Below, one piece after another: positions 60,747 to 64,000 of a DNA stretch of 64,000 nucleotides. Every line of letters begins with the position of its first letter. Position 1 is the first letter of the stretch. The position numbers were made by a program, and so were the translations under genes. Origin of the DNA: Devosia aurantiaca (GTDB lineage Bacteria; Pseudomonadota; Alphaproteobacteria; Rhizobiales; Devosiaceae); the NCBI RefSeq assembly GCF_011058215.1, contig NZ_JAALFG010000002.1, positions 1,054,001-1,118,000 of the forward strand. Reading direction: 5' to 3'. The notes under the pieces were generated by a model. It ran no database searches. It was given only the letters and a program-made list of their open reading frames with translations, and had not been told where the DNA came from.

Positions 60747-62090
60747 ATGGTCAGGAAGTATTTTGGCACCGATGGCATCCGCGGCCTCGCCAATGGCGAC
60801 AAGCTCACGCCCGAACTGGCGCTTAAGGTGGGCATGGCGGCCGGCACGAAATTCGTGCGCGGCGATCACCGCAACCGCGTCGTCATCGGCAAGGATACCC
60901 GCCGTTCCGGCTACATGATCGAGCAGGCCCTGACCGCCGGCTTTACCGCCGTGGGCATGGACGTTTATCTTCTCGGGCCGATGCCGACACCCGCCGTCGC
61001 CATGCTGACGCGCTCGCTGCGCGCCGATCTTGGCGTCATGATTTCGGCCTCTCACAACCCTTACGAAGACAACGGCATCAAGCTCTTCCGTCCCGACGGC
61101 TACAAGCTCTCCGACGAGATCGAACTTGAAATCGAAGGCCTGATCGACAGCGACATGTCGCGCCATCTGGCTAAGGGCAAGGAAATCGGCCGCGCCCATC
61201 GCGACGAAGAAGCACGTACCCGCTACATCGAATATGCTAAGCGCACCCTGCCCCGGAACATCGACCTTGCTGGGCTCCGTGTGGTGCTCGATTGCGCCAA
61301 TGGCGCTGCCTATAAGGTCGCGCCGATCGCCCTTTGGGAGCTTGGCGCCGAAGTCTTCACCATTGGTGCCGAGCCCGATGGCTTCAACATCAACCACAAG
61401 GTCGGCTCGACGGCTCCCGAGGCGGTTGCCGCCAAGGTCAAGGAAGTGCGTGCCGACATCGGCATTGCACTCGATGGCGACGCGGATCGCGTCATCATCA
61501 TCGATGAAAAAGGCCATGTGGTCGATGGCGACCAGTTCATGGCCGTCATCGCCGAAAGCTGGATGGAGCGGCAGATGCTCCAGGGTGGCGGCATTGTCGC
61601 GACCATCATGAGCAATCTCGGCCTTGAACGGCACCTGACCAAGCTTGGCCTGACACTCGAACGCACCCAGGTGGGCGACCGCTATGTGCTGGAGGCGATG
61701 CGCGACAAGGGCTTTAATGTCGGCGGCGAACAGTCCGGCCATATCATCCTCTCGGACTTCACCACTACCGGCGATGGCCTTGTGGCCGCCTTGCAGCTGC
61801 TTGCCGTACTGAAACAGAAGAACGTCCCGATTTCCGAGATTTGCTCGCGCTTCGAAAAGGTGCCGCAGCTTCTGCGTAGCGTGAAGTTCAAGTCCGGCAA
61901 GCCGCTCGAGCACAAGCAGGTCATGCAGGCCATCGCCGATGGTCAGGCCATGCTCGGCAATGGCGGTCGCCTGGTTGTGCGGGCCTCGGGCACCGAGCCC
62001 GTCATCCGCGTCATGGGCGAGGCCGATGATGCGGTCCTGGTCGAAACCGTGGTGTCTCAGGTTGAGGCGGCCATCAAGCAGGTTGCCTGA
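60747..62090 (+). CDS. glmM: Phosphoglucosamine mutase GlmM
   Basis: GlmM turns glucosamine-6-phosphate into glucosamine-1-phosphate for UDP-GlcNAc, the precursor of peptidoglycan and LPS. The 447-residue protein has the phospho-Ser102 motif [14 protein letters not shown], the metal loop [10 protein letters not shown], the sugar loop GGEQSGHII and the phosphate-binding loop [12 protein letters not shown]. The ATG at 60747 matches the family start [13 protein letters not shown]. Intact and of normal length. Confidence 0.97.
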   Translation: MVRKYFGTDGIRGLANGDKLTPELALKVGMAAGTKFVRGDHRNRVVIGKDTRRSGYMIEQALTAGFTAVGMDVYLLGPMPTPAVAMLTRSLRADLGVMISASHNPYEDNGIKLFRPDGYKLSDEIELEIEGLIDSDMSRHLAKGKEIGRAHRDEEARTRYIEYAKRTLPRNIDLAGLRVVLDCANGAAYKVAPIALWELGAEVFTIGAEPDGFNINHKVGSTAPEAVAAKVKEVRADIGIALDGDADRVIIIDEKGHVVDGDQFMAVIAESWMERQMLQGGGIVATIMSNLGLERHLTKLGLTLERTQVGDRYVLEAMRDKGFNVGGEQSGHIILSDFTTTGDGLVAALQLLAVLKQKNVPISEICSRFEKVPQLLRSVKFKSGKPLEHKQVMQAIADGQAMLGNGGRLVVRASGTEPVIRVMGEADDAVLVETVVSQVEAAIKQVA

Positions 62091-62171
62091 TCATTCCGAA
62101 TATACCGCATGGATGAAGTAAGACTTCAGTAACCAAATATTTTCCACGGAGGTTAGGGTTAAACAGCGTGG

Positions 62172-62187
62172 TTAAGCGCGTTTTAAC
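62172..62187 (+). promoter_or_regulatory. Perfect CtrA box before the outer-membrane protein gene
   Basis: TTAA-N7-TTAAC matches the CtrA consensus exactly and lies 60 bases before the start codon of the beta-barrel gene, a good place for a -35-overlapping activator site. Another TTAAAC half-site lies about 10 bases upstream. Confidence 0.75.
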
Positions 62188-62246
62188 AAGTTTCCTTGAT
62201 ATTGGCTGCAATCGACTGGTGTCGTGGCAACCAAAGGAACTTCTTA

Positions 62247-62978
62247 ATGCGCAAGCTTACGCAAGCAATGCTGGTGGCAGGAGCCACTCTTATTGCCGGC
62301 TCCGCAATCGCGGCCGACATGCCTTACTATCCGCCTGTAATCGAAATCCCTGATGTCGATTACGGCGTTTCGGGCTCTTTCTACCTGCGTGGCAGCGCCG
62401 CCGGCAACCTGATGTGGGCACCCCGGGTCGTGCATCCGGAAGCCACTCCAGGCTTCTTCCCGATCGATCGCTACGGCTATGGTTATTCTGTCGGTGCTGG
62501 CGCAGGTTTCGAAACCGGTACTGGTCTTCGCGTTGACGGTACTGTTGATTTTCTCAACAACGAGGGCATGGGCGTCACCATTCCTGCTGGCACGACTGGC
62601 GTCACCCCAGGCGTACATACGCTGTCGCTCCGCTCTACCATCATTCTTGCCAACGCATACTATGACTTCGCTCTCGGCAACGACGGCTACGGCGCTGCTG
62701 GGGGTGCCTTCGGTTATGTCGGTGCCGGTGCCGGTGTCGCCTTCAACGACTTCATCACCAATGGCCCTGGCCCTGCTGACACCCGCACCAAAAATACCAG
62801 CTTTGCCGCAGCCGGCATGGTCGGCGTTGGTTACGACTTCGGTCAGGTCGTCGCCGACGTCGGCTACCGCGCGCTCTACATCAACGGCCTGCAGAACTCG
62901 GAGGCCGCTGCCCCCTACTTTATCGACGACAACTTCGTCCACGAAGTCCGCGGCACGGTTCGTTACCGCTTCAACTGA
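62247..62978 (+). CDS. Outer-membrane beta-barrel protein (Omp25/Omp31-like)
   Basis: This 243-residue protein has a signal peptide (MLVAGATLIAGSAIAAD) and alternating aromatic/small residues in amphipathic strands ending in the barrel-closing C-terminal motif RGTVRYRFN with terminal aromatic-polar pattern. GYGYSVGAGAGFETGTGLRV and AGMVGVGYDFGQVVADVGYR are typical strands. Relatives in Brucella and Rhizobium are major surface proteins. AAGGA precedes the ATG at 62247, and a perfect CtrA box lies upstream. Confidence 0.85.
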   Translation: MRKLTQAMLVAGATLIAGSAIAADMPYYPPVIEIPDVDYGVSGSFYLRGSAAGNLMWAPRVVHPEATPGFFPIDRYGYGYSVGAGAGFETGTGLRVDGTVDFLNNEGMGVTIPAGTTGVTPGVHTLSLRSTIILANAYYDFALGNDGYGAAGGAFGYVGAGAGVAFNDFITNGPGPADTRTKNTSFAAAGMVGVGYDFGQVVADVGYRALYINGLQNSEAAAPYFIDDNFVHEVRGTVRYRFN

Positions 62979-63022
62979 TCCGGGCGTGGCGGACCGCCAC
63001 ATCCGCCAGAGCTAATCGATTG

Positions 63023-63051
63023 GGCCGGTCTCAGAACGACACCGGCCTTTT
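63023..63051. terminator. Terminator between convergent genes
   Basis: GGCCGGT pairs with ACCGGCC around an 11-base loop and is followed by TTTT, 45 bases after the beta-barrel gene. The convergent dehydrogenase ends at 63054. Confidence 0.85.
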
Positions 63052-63053
63052 CG

Positions 63054-64000
63054 TTAGGCCGCAGTCACGCGCCAGATGACATCGCCCACGTCGTCGGCAA
63101 CCAATACGGCACCATCGCTTGCCAGCGCCACGCCGACCGGCCGCCCAAACGAGAATTTTTCGTCCGAGGACAGAAAACCGGTCAGGATCTCGCGCGGCGT
63201 GCCGACGGGCTTGCCGTTTTGGAATTCCACGAAGGCGACGCGATAGCCGGACAGCTTGGAGCGGTTCCAGGATCCATGCTGGCCGATGGCCATGCCGGCG
63301 GAAAAGCCCGGCAACGTGCCTTCGGGTAGCCAGCAAAGTCCGAGCGACGCGGTATGTCCGCCCAGAGCAAAGTCCGGCTGGGTCGAGCTGGCGACCTTGG
63401 CTGCGTCCTGCGGCACGCGATCGTCGACGATCCGGTTCCAGTAGCTATAGGGCCAGCCGTAAAGGCGCCGTCCGCAACCGAAGTCAGGTAGTCGGGGGCG
63501 TTTCGTCACCCAGACCGTCGCGCTCGTTGACCACGGTCCACAGCATGCCACCGACGGGTTCCCAAGCCATGCCGACAGGGTTTCTGAGGCCACCGGCAAA
63601 AATCCGCGACTGGCCGCTTGCAAGATCGAGCTCGTGGATGCAGGCGCGATTTTCTTCCGCCGCCATGCCGTGGTCGCCGATATTGCTGAGCGACCCCACG
63701 GCGACATAAAGCTTGCTGCCGTCGGCGCTAGCGATGAGGTTTCGCGTCCAGTGGCCGCCGGGAATGAGGTCCATCAGCTTGCGGCCGGGCGCAGTGATGC
63801 GGGTTGCGCCGGCCTCATAGGGATAGGCCAGCACCGCATCGCTGGCGCCGACATAAAGCGTCGAGCCGATCAGGGCGATACCGAAGGGCTGCCGCACCCC
63901 TTCGATCAAGGTGTGACGTTCCTCCGCCATGCCGTCACCGTCGGCGTCGCGCAGCAATATGATGCGGTTGGGGCTGGTCCCAGAGGCACGCGCCCGCTTC
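63054..64000 (-). CDS. Sorbosone-dehydrogenase-family protein, partial (two frameshifts)
   Basis: The gene enters from beyond the right edge and ends at a TAA (63054-63056). The visible part is the propeller of a PQQ-dependent sugar dehydrogenase-like protein: ILLRDADGDGMAEERHTLIEG, FAGGLRNPVGMAWEP, LWTVVNERDGLGDE, YGWPYSYWNRI, GQHGSWNRSKLSGYRVAF and FGRPVGVALASDGAVLVADD. Two breaks are repaired by one base each in the G run at 63494-63498 and the A run at 63461-63463; this restores PDYLTSVADGAFYGWPYSYW. It is a paralogue of the lipoprotein at 19098-20616; whether it has a lipobox cannot be seen. Confidence 0.8.

Overview
The window looks like chromosome from a GC-rich, motile alphaproteobacterium, most likely of the order Hyphomicrobiales (Rhizobiales). 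The evidence is the alphaproteobacterial cell-cycle set (CtrA, ChpT, the CtrA inhibitor SciP, FlbD), EipA (DUF1134), an alphaproteobacterial RpoH, near-consensus CtrA boxes and a GAAC-N7-GAAC motif of the alphaproteobacterial LexA type. Gene content and style recall Devosia and relatives, but that genus call is inference. There is no prophage, insertion sequence, integrase, rRNA or CRISPR; the only RNA gene seen is one tRNA-Met(CAT).

Layout. 0-6.3 kb: a VOC protein, an ABC exporter, a zinc-responsive ArsR/SmtB regulator with a CDF efflux pump and a visible operator, a BaiN-like flavoprotein and an HD-GYP response regulator. 6.7-16.3 kb: one chemotaxis operon (STAS, cheY, cheA, cheW, mcp, cheW, cheR, cheB and a 568-residue protein with MCP-tip-like motifs). 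16.3-24 kb: DUF6894, a Crp-type regulator, a ring-cleaving dioxygenase, a lipoprotein sorbosone-type dehydrogenase, a radical-SAM/UdgX DNA-repair pair, tRNA-Met and a FecR-domain protein. 25-29.4 kb: an ECF sigma factor with a membrane vWA protein, and mnmA. 29.5-40.5 kb: flagellar genes fliK, flgD, sciP, fliF, fliG, fliH, fliN, flbD and flhA. 40.6-44.2 kb: DUF2934, a zinc-ribbon metallopeptidase, a GNAT acetyltransferase and a PRC-barrel protein with tandem repeats. 44.6-51.4 kb: fliJ-fliI divergent from ctrA, a coiled-coil membrane protein, an ECF sigma factor, a receiver protein and chpT. 51.4-64 kb: a YHS protein, eipA, a coiled-coil protein, rluD, rpoH, ftsH, an HWE histidine kinase with its receiver, glmM, an outer-membrane beta-barrel gene behind a perfect CtrA box, and a second sorbosone-type dehydrogenase cut by the window edge.

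How it works together. ChpT relays phosphate toward CtrA; CtrA boxes lie upstream of ctrA/fliI, fliF and the outer-membrane protein gene; SciP can counter CtrA; FlbD activates sigma-54 promoters, and a -24/-12 element sits just before fliK. Chemotaxis and flagellar genes therefore share one cell-cycle-linked control system.

About twenty single-base frameshifts break otherwise conserved genes (fliK, flhA, flbD, udgX and others). Almost all look like one base missing from a short homopolymer, which points to sequencing or assembly error rather than gene decay. Broken genes are given as one full-length entry with the break noted. Several palindromic repeat families occupy the intergenic gaps.
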